Origin: Melanocharis versteri
Taxonomy: Eukaryota > Chordata > Aves > Passeriformes > Melanocharitidae
DNA length: 64,000 nucleotides
Reading direction: 5' to 3'
Assembly (NCBI GenBank): GCA_013397845.1
Contig: VZTG01000394.1
Coordinates: forward strand, 30,935 to 94,934
Notes under the pieces: generated by a model
Database searches by the model: none
Seen by the model: the letters and a program-made list of their open reading frames with translations, nothing else
What the model was told of the DNA's origin: nothing
Translations under genes and position numbers: made by a program
In this document: piece after piece, positions 51,401 to 62,751 of the stretch
Layout of the letters: every line of letters begins with the position of its first letter
Numbering within the stretch: position 1 is the stretch's first letter

Positions 51401-52487
51401 AGGGACTACTAAATTAGTAGATCCAGTTCAGAAAGTTCATTAGTCATAAATGATCAGAAGATGAACTATAAATGGTTCCTGTATTCTAAAGATTTTCTCT
51501 GAGCAATAACTTTTCATCACTTTCGGTATTAGCATACTAAACTAAATGGCCATTGATTGCATCTGCAGACAATTTTTTTTTATGAATATATTCTGCTTCT
51601 GAAATTCTTTGAGATTTTCATACTATCCTTGCAATTTTTCTTTTTTTGGTGATGTATATCTGTATTGTATACAACAATAAGCAACTTCATACCTATATCA
51701 TGATTCAGTTCTCCTGGGGTTTACAAAGCAGAAATAGTCTACTCACACTTTTAGGGGGCTTCATCTGGTAAGCAGTTTGGATCAAATGTAAGTCAGGAAA
51801 TCAAACCGTCCTTATTTTTCCACAGTATTTTTGATAATTTCTTCCCACAATCCCACGTGTTCCCACAATTTACGGACTACTCTGCCAATTTTCTCTAAAA
51901 TAGTACCTGCCCACAGTTTAGAGATTCCCCTAAAACCAGCTTCCACGATCTGATTCTCTCAGTCCACAATTTTTAGTTCTCTAACATACCAGAAGGCCGA
52001 GATCAGATCTCTCACATGTCCTCTTACAGTACCTCTGGATATGTAATAGATGTCATCAATTTTGTCCTCTCAAGGATCTCTCTTTGTCCTATAACACAAT
52101 CCTTAAATCATTCAGGATTCTATCAAAGAAAAAGAAAATAAAAAAATAAAAACTTAAAATCCTACTGAAATTGTTGCTATGTCACCACACCACACAAACC
52201 CTCATCAAATTCTTGGCCTATCTTTTTTTCATTTTGTCTTAGAGCTAATAAATATTTCATGGTAATTTGCATGTCCGTTTTGAATCTTGATCATATTCAC
52301 CTCATATGCTTCATGCACCCTCCAATGGAGGGAAGTGACACTTTACACTTTTTTACTCAAGTTATCAAACTTTTTTTAGAGAAAGATGAATTTCAAAGTG
52401 AATTCTTCTAGGTCACAGATTAAAGGTATTGGGAAAAAAAATATCATCAGAAACAAGAAGGATCTCTCCTTCGATCACTGTATGGGC

Positions 52488-52566
52488 CATTCACTTAAGA
52501 GTTAGACTCCATGATTCTTGTGGGTACCTTCCAAAACTAAGAGTATTCTATGATTCTCTGATACTA
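52488..52566 (+). mobile_element. CR1 LINE 3' tail
   Basis: TTAGACTCCATGATTCTTGT, GGGTACCTTCCAAA and AGTATTCTATGATTCTCTGA follow the last bases of a CR1 (GGTTGGACTCGATGATC...CTTCCAACTC...ATTCTATGATTCTATGA). Only about 80 bp remain. Confidence 0.75.
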
Positions 52567-55500
52567 GAAAATTTGGAAAGAATTGAAAGAATTTACATTT
52601 TTAAGAGTGTATAGATAGATAATGACAGCAAAATATTAAAAAATGGTAATCTTGACTATGCTTTTAAGTTCCTGAGAGACACATTTGCTTAACATTTTCT
52701 TGACAAGCTCTCTATTATTGTCTTTTTTTAGTTGATCTTCCATAGGAACTGATCTCCTACTCTTCCATTTTCTTTCTTAGACTGGTACTTTATCATCTGC
52801 TCATCTAATTTTCCTTAGTAGGTCTCACTCACACAGCTTATATGTCACAGATTCTGCAAATGATCCAGTCTCACTCTGTTTATGAGTCCAGTCATATGCT
52901 TATAGTCGTATACTATTAAATATCAGTTTTGTATCAAAACTGATTTGGACAAGTAAAGTAGACTTAGTAATGTGAATGTTATTTATACTTTTGTAGGTGA
53001 TAGAAATAATTATCATACTCGTACAGTCTTCATAATCATTCAGACCTCTGGGATTTTTGCCTGTTACAGTTTTTTTTTTTTTACCAGGAGTTTAATTTTA
53101 TTTGTAAATGGTGTACTTCCTGCTTGGCATTTCCTCTTTAAATTAATCCATGGTTAGTTAAAGGAAATATATTTCCATGTTATTTTTCTTCAAGTGTTCT
53201 TTTTTTTTCCTAATAGTAAAGAGGCTCAGATTTTCTCAACATTACTTTCTGAAGCAGATAATTATGAAAATCTAATCTTGAGAAAGATATTCTTGTCTTC
53301 CCAATTGCTACCTTTTGAACTTTCCTAACCATATAGTCCCTGTATCAGCTGTGCATAATTTTTTACATTAGTGATAAATAATCTTTGTGTTTCACAGTTT
53401 TGAAATATCCTCCAACTCTATGATCTGCCTGGTGGCTCTTTTTCCTCAGTCGCATATAAAAGCTTTTTATCTTTACACTGCGAAGGCCTTTGCATTATGT
53501 TTACTTTTTTTTTTTCAGTTTTTCACTTTTATGTCTCCTTTCTTTTTTGGTGGATTCTGCAGCTATTCTTTGTCCCATTCTTTTACAAACATTCTTACAC
53601 AAATAGGAAGTGTTTTGTAATAGTTTATAGAGTTGTTATCCACTATCAAATCCTCCTTTTCTGAGATGTCTGTTCAGGTGACTGTATCATCTTCCATGTC
53701 CTCATTTCTTAGTACCTATGTCTCTGTAAGGCCCAGGTACTTCCCCGATTTCGTCAGCTATTTTTTTGCTGACACCATTCCTTTTCAAATATCTAACATT
53801 TCCAACTCCCTTAAGTTAATTCTTGTTCCAATAAGTATCAATCTTCTTCAGTAGCTTTTTCATCATAGATGCATTTGAATAGATCACCTAACAAAAGTTA
53901 TCATCTGGAATGTGTGCTCAGCCTTTTTATTTTTCTCTCTGTCTTTGTGAATTGAAGAACTGCAGCACTGACGTGGCCATCTATAAGGCAAGAGAAACAA
54001 GGCTCATTCTTTGCAAGCCAAACCCTTCAGAGAAAAATTAATTTTAGTATCTGTTTTGGCAAAAAATGATGTCATACCTTGTGGGATCAAACCCAGATTT
54101 AAAGATCCTAGCAAAGTAAATATTGACATTTTGCTTAGAGAGATTTACAAATTTTTTTTTTACAAGTATGTAACGTATCAAAGATAGGACAATGTCATCC
54201 ATCTTACGGTGTTATACAGGAAGGCTGCTATAACAAACTCTTGGGGAGCTACTGCACATTTAATCTTAAAATATCCAGAGAACTGCATTCACAGTGTAGC
54301 CAAGACCTTGTAAGTCATGTGTATGTATAAAACATTTTACACTATACAGCTGGGACAGACAAACCTTTAAAAACAGCAGGCTGAAATTATGAAGTGTAAG
54401 ATACTGATGTCAGAGAAAGGCCTGATGTATTGGCTATTTTCAGCTGTAATCAGGATTTGAAACCATAATGATATTAAAGGAAAATAATTATCTCAAGAAT
54501 ATACATTTATGTATTGATTTATTTAAGTTTTCCAAATCAAACCCCTTTTCCCTCTCTCCCCCTCCCCTAATCCTCCTCTCAGAAGAACTTGACAAACAAC
54601 CAAAAAAAAAAAAAAAAAAACCAAAAAGTTTTTCTAGATTTATTTCTTGTTTTGTCCTGCGCTGTTTCCAACACCAGATGTCAGCTTTATATGAAAAAGT
54701 ACAAAACCTTTTCAAGCCAGCATTATAACTTCATAAATAATCACAGCTAAACACCTGGAAATATGTTTTTAGAAATCTTTTATTTTCTCCCATTAATTAG
54801 AGAAACATGTGCCAGGTAAATGAGCAAATCCTCATATTGACCTTATAACTTTCATTATATAGTAGATGTTACATTCAGAATCTTGTTACTGGCAAGAGTA
54901 CAGAGACCACTTCTATGAAGTCAAGACTTCACTGCAAACTTAATTAAAATCTTAACCTACTAATCAAAATATATAACAATGTTATTACTAGCATTTTTAC
55001 AATAATACAAATTAATATAGGATACTATTTTTAATAATATACTACTTCTAAAATACAAGAAATATTATTAATATCTAGCCCTTTTCTTTGATATTGTGCT
55101 CCCCCTTTCAATGCCCCCCAGTTCTAAAGTCAAAAGCACCAGGTTTCCTCAAGAAGAATCAGGGATGGGAGATATTCACAGCAAATCATTTATATCCTGA
55201 GGTCTTCACTGAGAGGAATGAAATGTTTATAATGGGGATTTCTTTCTTGGTCTTGTAGTCAACCTTTTGACTTTTCTTCTAGATGATTCCCTTATATTGC
55301 TTTCACATTCTTTCCTAGCTTCAATTAGCATCAATAACTACTTTTAGTTATACAGTGTCTAGGTTTGTCAAATGTTTGCTATAGGGAGGTCTGAAGTTAG
55401 GTTATAAAAGAGTCACTTGACCTCCAAATGACTGTTAAAAGAGGTAAACCAGCTCCAGCCAAAGTAGGCCCAAAGAGGGCTGAACATTGTGCACTGTCAG

Positions 55501-55662
55501 GCTAGTACATATCCTTCAGCCTTTTACTACTGAGAGCAGAAATTTCTGGATTACATATTTTTATTGTTTGTCAAGACTGTCATATCTAAAGGAATGGAAA
55601 AAAATGGACTGCTATTTGTTTGTTAAAAAAATTCTTCTTTTTATGCCATCGTTTGATTTTAG

Positions 55663-55787
55663 CTTGGGAGCAACAGTACAGTTCTCCTGTGATGAAGACT
55701 ATGTGCTACAGGGTTCCAAAAGTATCACCTGTCAGAGGATAGCGGAAGTTTTTGCTGCCTGGAGTGATCATAGACCTGTGTGTAAAG
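55663..55787 (+). CDS. CSMD3: CSMD3 exon: main part of a Sushi domain
   Basis: The exon is 125 bp: one base completing a Ser codon with the carried AG, 41 codons, one base carried on. The acceptor is TTTGATTTTAG and the donor is AAAG|GTAAAC. The peptide LGATVQFSCDEDYVLQGSKS continues with ITCQ, then AAWSDHRPVC and K. It supplies cysteines two, three and four of the module and the conserved Trp before the last cysteine. With CPDPG from the exon at 44747 this gives a complete four-cysteine Sushi fold (C1-C3, C2-C4 pairing is known for the family). An apparent longer frame beginning at 55487 in the intron ends up in this same frame but has no splice support upstream of 55663. Confidence 0.96.
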
Positions 55788-57787
55788 GTAAACAGAAATT
55801 CTTACCCTCACAGTTATTTTTCCATTTTGCATCTATCCATTGTTCGATAGCCAATCCTATTAAATTTTTTGTAAGTACCTGAAATTTTAATCCTAGTGTC
55901 CCCACTCTCTTTGTAAAAAAGGATTCACCTATGCTGTTTGTTTAACATGAACTTTGTATTTCAGTACGCTTGTTTAACTAGGCAACTTACATTATGAATT
56001 TTGCTTCATAAGGAGCTGACAAAAACCTATCACATGCTAAATGTCAAAATGGATATCAAAATTGCAGTGATTTAATATAAAATCAGTAGTTCATGAAGCT
56101 TCTTCATTACACATTTTATAAACAAATAAGAAATTATTTAATTTGTAGTAGATAAGTAGTGGAGAAGTAAGTCTACACCTGGTTTTGACTGTGAGCAAAT
56201 GGATAAAGGGCAAAAAATTCAGTAAAAGAAGAAAAGCACAAAGGAACATTGCTGAATATATTTGATGACCTAATACAATGGCAAGTAGTATGATGAATAC
56301 CTGAATTAAGGAATGAAAGTATTAGTGTGTAGGTACATATCAGATATTAATATGTATAACGAAAATATTAGTGTGCACAAATACACAGAAACTGTCCTAA
56401 CTACAACCTTTTTTTTCTGGATTTCAAACTTAAAGTACTGAAAGCAAGTGTCTGTTAGGAATAATTAAAATCAGTATAAATAATAGACATTGGGGGCCAA
56501 AGACTTAGATTTCATTCCACTATAGAAAGACATGGTTCCTTTGAGGCCTTCACTATGTGGCTACACCAAGAAAAGGAAGCAAAAAGGGCTCGTAACTCTT
56601 CTGCAGCACACAGGCAGAGGAGCTGTGCTTTACATCCCAGCTCTGCCCCAAAGGATGGACTCACATGTTCAGATGGAGCAGCAAATTGTCTAGAACACTT
56701 ACTGTTTTCCCTCTCCTGACTTTTCACACACAGATACAAGCTGCAAGGAGGCATACAATTTCTTATTAAATATGTAGACAAAAAGCCATTCTTGGCATTA
56801 GTCTCACTCATGACCTTAATGTCTTCAGCTACTGATCCTAAATGAGGAGCCTTCTTCTCACCTCTCTATCCTCTACTTGTTTCCAAGCATCTGGTGTGAC
56901 TTTGAACAGACTCATCACCAGAATATTGTTTCTCTGAGGGTGGTGCAAAAGTGACATTCTTTCTAGAGGCTAATGTGAGGGAAAGAACAAGCCTTCATCC
57001 AGCAGCAGCTGAATCTTCCTGTGTTCAGTATTGATCAAATAAACATGCTTTGAGAAAGTGCAGTGTAACTCTAGGATTATTTCACATATCTAAACGTATT
57101 TTTTTTTTAAATTCAATTACACAAGATGGTCTCTCAGAATACAGCCAAAGAAATAGTTCTTTACCTTTTGCAGTTTATGTGGTGTCATAAGAATCACTGG
57201 AGAAATAGGATAAGCTCATGTTTAATTGAGGTTGCTTGTCAGTTTTATGTCTTCATACAAGAAAAGTTAACCAGTAGAGCATTCAGCAAAGATCTGAATA
57301 TCAAGGAAAGAACAATAAAAACTGTTATTGACTTAAACAGACTAGTAATTTAGTGCCTTAAAAGTGTCATTTTCAAGCACAAAGGACACGGTTTATATCC
57401 TTTGTGTTATTTGTGGTAGAGATGCAAGATACATAAATAAGAATATGTTTGTTTTTTACTTGACATGCTGTTATAAATAACCATACGGACTTTGATTTGA
57501 AAATAAATATCCTTTGTAGCCTTTAGAAATATATAACACTGTAATTCTTTTTGATCCAAATACTTTAATTTTTTTTAAGATTATAAGCTTAGACACAAGA
57601 GAAGGTCTATTTTATTTTGTCAGAATAACTAAACATGAATGTTCTATTCTCTTGTAAGAGGTGGTTCTATTTTTGTTCAATGGTATTTTAATTCCTCACA
57701 TCTTGATTAGAGTAAGTTAGAGATAGGTTTATTAATCTGCTACATGTATTTTCTGTGTGAGTTAAAAGGTGAATTTTCTTTCTGCAG
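55788..57787 (+). other. CSMD3: CSMD3 intron (2.0 kb)
   Basis: GT at 55788 and a TTTTCTTTCTGCAG acceptor ending at 57787. It is AT-rich with no transposon or RNA gene that I can recognise. Short frames in it look like chance. Confidence 0.85.
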
Positions 57788-57909
57788 TCAAAACTTGTGG
57801 ATCCAATCTTCAGGGACCTGGAGGCACTTTCACGTCACCCAATTTTCCATTTCAGTATGACAGCAATGCTCAGTGTGTGTGGGTCATCACGGCTATCAAT
57901 ACTAATAAG
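57788..57909 (+). CDS. CSMD3: CSMD3 exon: start of the next CUB domain (probably CUB3)
   Basis: The exon is 122 bp: two bases completing a Val codon, then 40 codons ending exactly on a codon boundary at AAG|GTAAGT, a consensus donor. The peptide opens KTCGSNLQGPGGTFTSPNFP, the canonical start of a CUB domain (first cysteine, G-x-x-x-S-P-N-F/Y-P), and goes on with YDSNAQCVWVITA. The second cysteine and the C-x-W strand are also standard. The remaining two thirds of the domain must come from the next exon, which is not in the window. The phase of the next exon should be 0. Confidence 0.96.
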
Positions 57910-59821
57910 GTAAGTTTAATATTCTGGCTTTGCTTTAAAGAAACCAACCAAACTACACAACTCCCCAACCCCCCCTCCCCCAACCCTAAACCAAGCAAAC
58001 AAGAGCACACATAGACCATAACATTTTTATCTAATATGATTTATCTCTACAGACCAGCTTTTGTAGTAGGTGCATTTCTGATATTTTGAAGAAATGTCTG
58101 GTATCAGATGAGTATGGATAGATGTTAAAACCTCTTGTTTCTCCTAAGGTTGTTCTACTTTTTGTATGCCAAGTAGATGCTATGTGATTCTCTAAATTAA
58201 TTCCCAGAAGCAACTATCCAATGGTATGAGGAAATTTCATGGGTCCACGAGTATTGTGTTATAAGCAGAAGGGCTACTTTGTGTAAAAGACTGTTCATAT
58301 CACGTTCAGCTTTTGACTATGTGAGAAATCTCTGAAGTTCTTGAACTCACTTTCCCTTCATGAGGAACTGTTCTGAAGATGCTTATTTCATTGTCTGAAC
58401 CACTGTATTAAAATCCCATCTACTTTATATCTGCACTTTAAAGCAAGAGTACTGAAAGTTCTGATAATGTCAGATGAGTCAAAGTGGAGCAATAAAGCTA
58501 AGTTATGACACCAGTTGTCTTTAATTTCAAGAACTAGACACCTGGCAGCAATGGCTATATTCTATTTCCAGGTGTATCATTTTGTCTGAACTGAGTGTAA
58601 TGGACTTGTTTAGATGTAATAAAACAGAAATTAGCTGTGCAGCTCAGGAATGTTTTATAAAAGACTATTAACATCTGTGTTTGCTGGTACAGGGATATAT
58701 TCTACCTCTAATTTCTGTTTTATATTGCCATCTGCATCACACTCCATTAACTGATCAGACACGCCTAGAAGACCCACTCCTTTGCACCTGAGTTCATCAG
58801 ATGACTCAGTGAAAACCTGACTACATTTAAAAAACCATTTAGCTACACTGGTGTATTTCTCACTCTAATTTTACAAAGTCCTGTGTGGAAGCCATCCTTA
58901 TGTTCCACTTTGGTAGAAGAAAAAAGGGTTTTTATACATCTGATTTGAATTTGATAATGAAGATTATAAATGTGTTTGGGAGGGAAGTTGTTTGTTTGTT
59001 TGATCCTTGTTCCAAGGACTGGTAATCCAATTTATCCAATTTATCCAACCTCCTGTTCATAAAAAAAGTGTCAAGAGTCCTTTAAAAATGATGCAGTCTC
59101 TGTTCCAGAGATGGGCAAAAACTTCAAAAGTAATAATTAAGATCCGTTTCTCATCCCAAAGAATTTTCGTATTTTTATTTCTTTAATTAAAAACTATTTG
59201 TAAACAAGATGAAATCTGTACACATCTAGAATTTCTGAAAGTTTTGTGAGATATGCCAGCTGATAGAATTCAGTATCATACTATTTGAGGAAATGAAACA
59301 CAGTTACTACACTTTGAACAAGTTCTCTAAGTGGTCTCAAAATCTCCACTGAGTGGTGTAATGAATTTAAGACCTGCATGGCCATATTTTGCATAAAATG
59401 TTTTCCTTTCTTAAATTTACCAAGGGCATGTCTACGTAACAAAAAAAGCCAAATAAGATTTTAGACATTCTACCAATGGTAGAAGCAAGACCTTAAGCTC
59501 ACAAACTGGTACGTACTTACTGGCAAGTCACAGGTGTCTGCAGGTTTTCAATATTAATGACTTGCAGATTATTAAGGATTACATTCCACTAGTGGTATTC
59601 ATGTCTTAATGCTGCCTTCCTCCTCCCTCCCTGCCAGTTCACAAGACAGTGATGCAGTGTTACCTTCAAAACCTCAGAACTTTGTTTTTACCAGAAATAT
59701 TTTTATGGGAATATTCAAAAACATTATTCCTCAGTAATATTTTCTGTACAAATTTCCAGTTTCCACATTTATAGAACTGCAGAAAATTAACTGAACAAGT
59801 TCTTTGTCTCGGATCATCAGC

Positions 59822-60300
59822 ATGGTTGAAAGAGTAACAGAATAATTGAGGTTGGAACCAACCTCTGGAAATTCTGTCGTTGAACTCCACTGCTCAAGCA
59901 GAGCCACCTAGAGGCAGCTGCCCAAACAGTCTTTGAATATCTCAGAAGATGATGACTCCATAACCTCTCTGGGCAACCAGATTTAGTGCTCAGTAACCCC
60001 CACAGGGAAAACTGTTTCCTGATGTTCAGAAAGAACCTCCTGTGTTTTAGTCTGTGCCCATTGCCTCCAATCCTGTCACTGGGCACCACTGGAAAGAGTT
60101 TGGTTTCATCTTCTTTACATCCTCCCGTCGGAAGTTTATAGATGTTGAGATTACAGTGATCCTTTTCTTCTTTAGGGTAAGCAAGCCCAGCTGTCTCAAC
60201 CTTATATGAAAGAAGTTCCGATCCCTTGATCTTCTTAGTGCCCCTTCACTGGACTCTTTCCAGTAGCTGCATATCTTGCTTGTACTGGACGGGTGCGGTT
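59822..60300 (-). mobile_element. CR1 LINE 3' end fragment
   Basis: The + strand reads AGTAACAGAATAATTGAGGT, CAACCTCTGGAAATTCTG, CAGAGCCACCTAGAGGCAG, TCTGTGCCCATTGCCTCCAA and TCCTGTCACTGGGCACCACT, the reversed 3' part of CR1. The minus-strand frame has MVPSDRIGGNGHRLKHRRFF and LNIRKQFSL, matching the ORF2 C-terminus. A frameshift follows. The 5' truncation is at about 60300. Confidence 0.9.
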
Positions 60301-60649
60301 GTTTTCCTTTCTCTCAAAACACTTGAAATAACAAGTTATTCCATACATAAAAATTCCAATTCTAATGGGAACAAAATTGACCCTCTCTTTGGTCAGAGAT
60401 CATGCCTGCTATTGTTCAAATAAAATGTACTTAAGTGTTATTCTACACTATTTTTTTTCTGAAACTGTAAATGCTGCAAAATAGCATATGACCATAGCAT
60501 GAAAACTGTTCTAGTACCTGAATGATAACATCATATAAGCATACACGCAGTTTTAATAGTGGGGGATGATTCAGAACTCAAAGGTTAAACCTCTGCTGGT
60601 TCAGTAAAATGCTTCAGTGTATGCATGCTTCAGTTTGATTTGATTAGTT

Positions 60650-61676
60650 TGTGCATTTTGATTTTATTTACAAAGTAAGTTTTCAGTGGCAGGAATGTCT
60701 GTAGGGGTGGCTTCTCTAGGAAGAGATCAGAAGTTGCCCCCATATCAGGCTGAGACAGTTCTAGCTGGCTCCAAAACAGACCCACTACAGGACACAGCTG
60801 AGAAAACCAGGCAAGCTGGTGGCACCTGTGTGATAACTTTTTTGAGTAGGGGCAAAAAATGCTGTACAACAGCAGCTGAAGGAGATGGATGAGGATACAG
60901 GAGAGAAATAACTCCACAGACACCATGGGCAGGGCGTGAGTGGAAGAAAGTGCTTCAAATGCTGGAACAGGGATTCCCCTGGAGCCTCTGGAGAGTGCCA
61001 TTGATGCAGGTTGTCCCCTACAGCTCATAGAGGTCCATGGTGGAGCAGAGGTCCACCTGTGATCTGTACAGGACCTGTGTCTGAAGAGGTGGGTGTGCCT
61101 GAAGGAAGCTGTGACCCCGTGGAGAGCCCAAGGGGGAGCAGGTGTCTGGAAGGACCTGTGACCCCATGGGAGGACCATACTGAAACAGATTTTGAAGAAC
61201 TGCAAGCCTGTGAGAGAGACCCGTGTTGGAGAAGGGTGCAAAGAACTCTTTCCTGCGGGAGGGTTCTGACTCTGGAGCAGGGAAAGAGCATGAGGAGGAA
61301 GGAGCAGCACAGATGAAATGTTACAAACTGACTGCAGCCCCTATTTCTGTTCCCCTTTGCCACTTTGGGAGAGAGGAGGGGGCAAAAGAATCAGGAACAA
61401 AAAAGTGAGTTTGAGCCCATGAAGAAAGGGGTTGGGACGGTGGTGGGTTTAGTTTTGTTCTATTTGTGACTTTCCTAATCTATTTTTAAATGTCAGTAAA
61501 TAAAATTAATTTTCCATGGATTGAGTTTGTTTTGCCCATGACAGTAATTAGTAAGCAATATCTCTGTCCTTATCTTGAATCATGGGCTTTTTCGTCCCAT
61601 TTTCTCATTCTGTCCTGCTGAAGGGTAGTGATGGAGTGACTTGGTGACAGCCAGCCAGAGTTAAATTACCACAGCT
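60650..61676 (+). mobile_element. Avian ERV-type LTR (type B, plus), nearly complete
   Basis: Repeated units of the form TGTGACCCC(G/A)TGG-GA-x-CC...GGAGCAG occupy about 61020-61290. They are followed by CATGAGGAGGAAGGAGCAGC, ACTGACTGCAGCCCC, AGGAGGGGGCAAAAG, TGAGCCCATGAAGAAAGGGG, AATAAAATTAATTTTCC, TTTGCCCATGACAGTAATTA, CTCTGTCCTTATCTTGAATC and finally GTCCTGCTGAAGGGTAGTGA and CAGCCAGAGTTAAATTACCACA. That is the full 3' order of a very widespread avian endogenous-retrovirus LTR, including an AATAAA at 61499-61504. No gag/pol/env lies beside it, so it appears to be a solo LTR. The 226-residue frame on the minus strand (60630-61310) is antisense to the LTR and is not a gene. The 5' boundary is uncertain. 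Confidence 0.8.
61499..61504 (+). promoter_or_regulatory. AATAAA polyadenylation-type hexamer in the LTR
   Basis: AATAAA followed by AATTAATTTTCC sits where this LTR family has its polyadenylation signal. Being in gene-sense orientation inside a CSMD3 intron, it could cause premature 3'-end formation. No evidence of use can be read from sequence. Confidence 0.5.
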
Positions 61677-62654
61677 TGCATATTTATCTGTTTCCTCATG
61701 TATTTAAATACTGTGAAGATATAATAAAAGAGTGAAAACAATAATTATGAACAGGTCACTTATTTAAAATTAAATATGAAATTTTAGATAAGGCCAAAAC
61801 AAGGAATACCTGTTTGTTGATTGTACATTAGTGTTATACCAGTAATAAGAATGCAAAGAAGTAATGTTAGGTTAAGCGAGTAATTTTATTTCAAAGTGTG
61901 AGTTGGACACTCTTTCTGAACTTCTGTAATATACCACTGACGTTACTTTGCTCTGAGTTAGATTCATCATGGGCAGATTGTAGTGCTAGGAGCTATATTA
62001 TAATAGCTTCAACATTACCCAGAAAATACTGTTCTTTGCATGGTATTGGTTGGAACAATTATAACTCTTTGATATTGCAATGAAATGCAGATGCACAGGA
62101 ATTATGGAGTTTTTAAACTAAGGGATAGATAAAAGGTTTACAGTGTTATCTGGAACAACATTCAAATATGTTTATAGTTTTCAGAAATGGTGTCTAGCAC
62201 TGATTAGAAGAACGTAAACTTGTTGAGGTTCAAAGAAAATGAGATCGTTTTACAAGTCAGATCAACTTCTTTTTATGATATATTGAGGAACTTGCATGTA
62301 TAAAGTCTTTGCTTATATCATCAGTGGTTTAATGTGTTTAGTTTTGATTCATGCTAACGTTGCCTTACTGTTCCAAACACAATACTGCTGCCCTTGCATG
62401 ACTGCTAGAAGGTCTACTAACTGGGAGAAATAATGGGCAAAACAGGTATTTAACTGTGTTATGAAGTAGTATGATAGTGGAGAATTTGTATCATAATTGT
62501 AGTGAAGGGTCCAGGGGTGGATTTTTAATATTTTTTCCTTTTGTTCTGTGATAATTTTATTTAATAATAATAAAAATAAAATTGTGATAATGTTGTGATA
62601 ATGTTATTTTTGGATTTGGTGTCAGAAACTTCTTTCTTCTGTTTAGTTTAGTTG

Positions 62655-62751
62655 GGTTTTTTTGGTTTTTTTTTTTTTTTTTTTGTTTTTTTTTTTTTTT
62701 TNNNNTTTTTTTTTTTTGTTTTTTTTTTTTTGTTTGTTTTTTTTTTTTTTG
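62655..62751. repeat. Poly-T tract with a 4-base gap
   Basis: Nearly pure T with scattered G, broken by N bases at 62702-62705. The copy number is likely wrong in the assembly. The poly-Phe frame across it is not a gene. Confidence 0.9.

Larger units (their letters stand above)
44835..55662 (+). other. CSMD3: CSMD3 intron (10.8 kb)
   Basis: GT at 44835, AG at 55662. It contains short GT and GAT microsatellites (45.98 and 46.43 kb), an ancient CR1 tract at 49.79-51.4 kb and a CR1 3' tail at 52.49-52.57 kb. Positions 51.5-52.1 and 53.38-53.88 kb have the pyrimidine-rich, slightly GC-raised look of very old reversed LINE sequence, but I cannot place them. In 44.84-49.79 and 53.9-55.66 kb I see nothing assignable. 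Confidence 0.8.
2656..57909 (+). other. CSMD3: CSMD3 gene, internal part (six exons, five introns)
   Basis: The exons at 2656, 26965 (optional), 40050, 44747, 55663 and 57788 join into one stop-free frame reading CUB end, optional linker, linker, Sushi domain, CUB start. This alternating order is the signature of the CSMD family of large single-pass membrane proteins, which act in the nervous system in dendrite and synapse development and complement control. I choose CSMD3 over CSMD1 and CSMD2 because the linker residues (KKAIDFKSRGFKLFPG) and the Sushi sequence match what I remember of CSMD3. The paralogues differ in that linker. Every intron has GT-AG ends and phases agree at each joint. 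The signal peptide, most of the ectodomain and the membrane segment lie outside. The paralogue choice rests on memory, not on a search. Confidence 0.88.

Noticed and set aside
60630..61310. 226-codon open frame on the minus strand
   Set aside because: It lies antisense across an avian LTR with internal repeats, shows no domain, and its start and end do not coincide with any gene signal.
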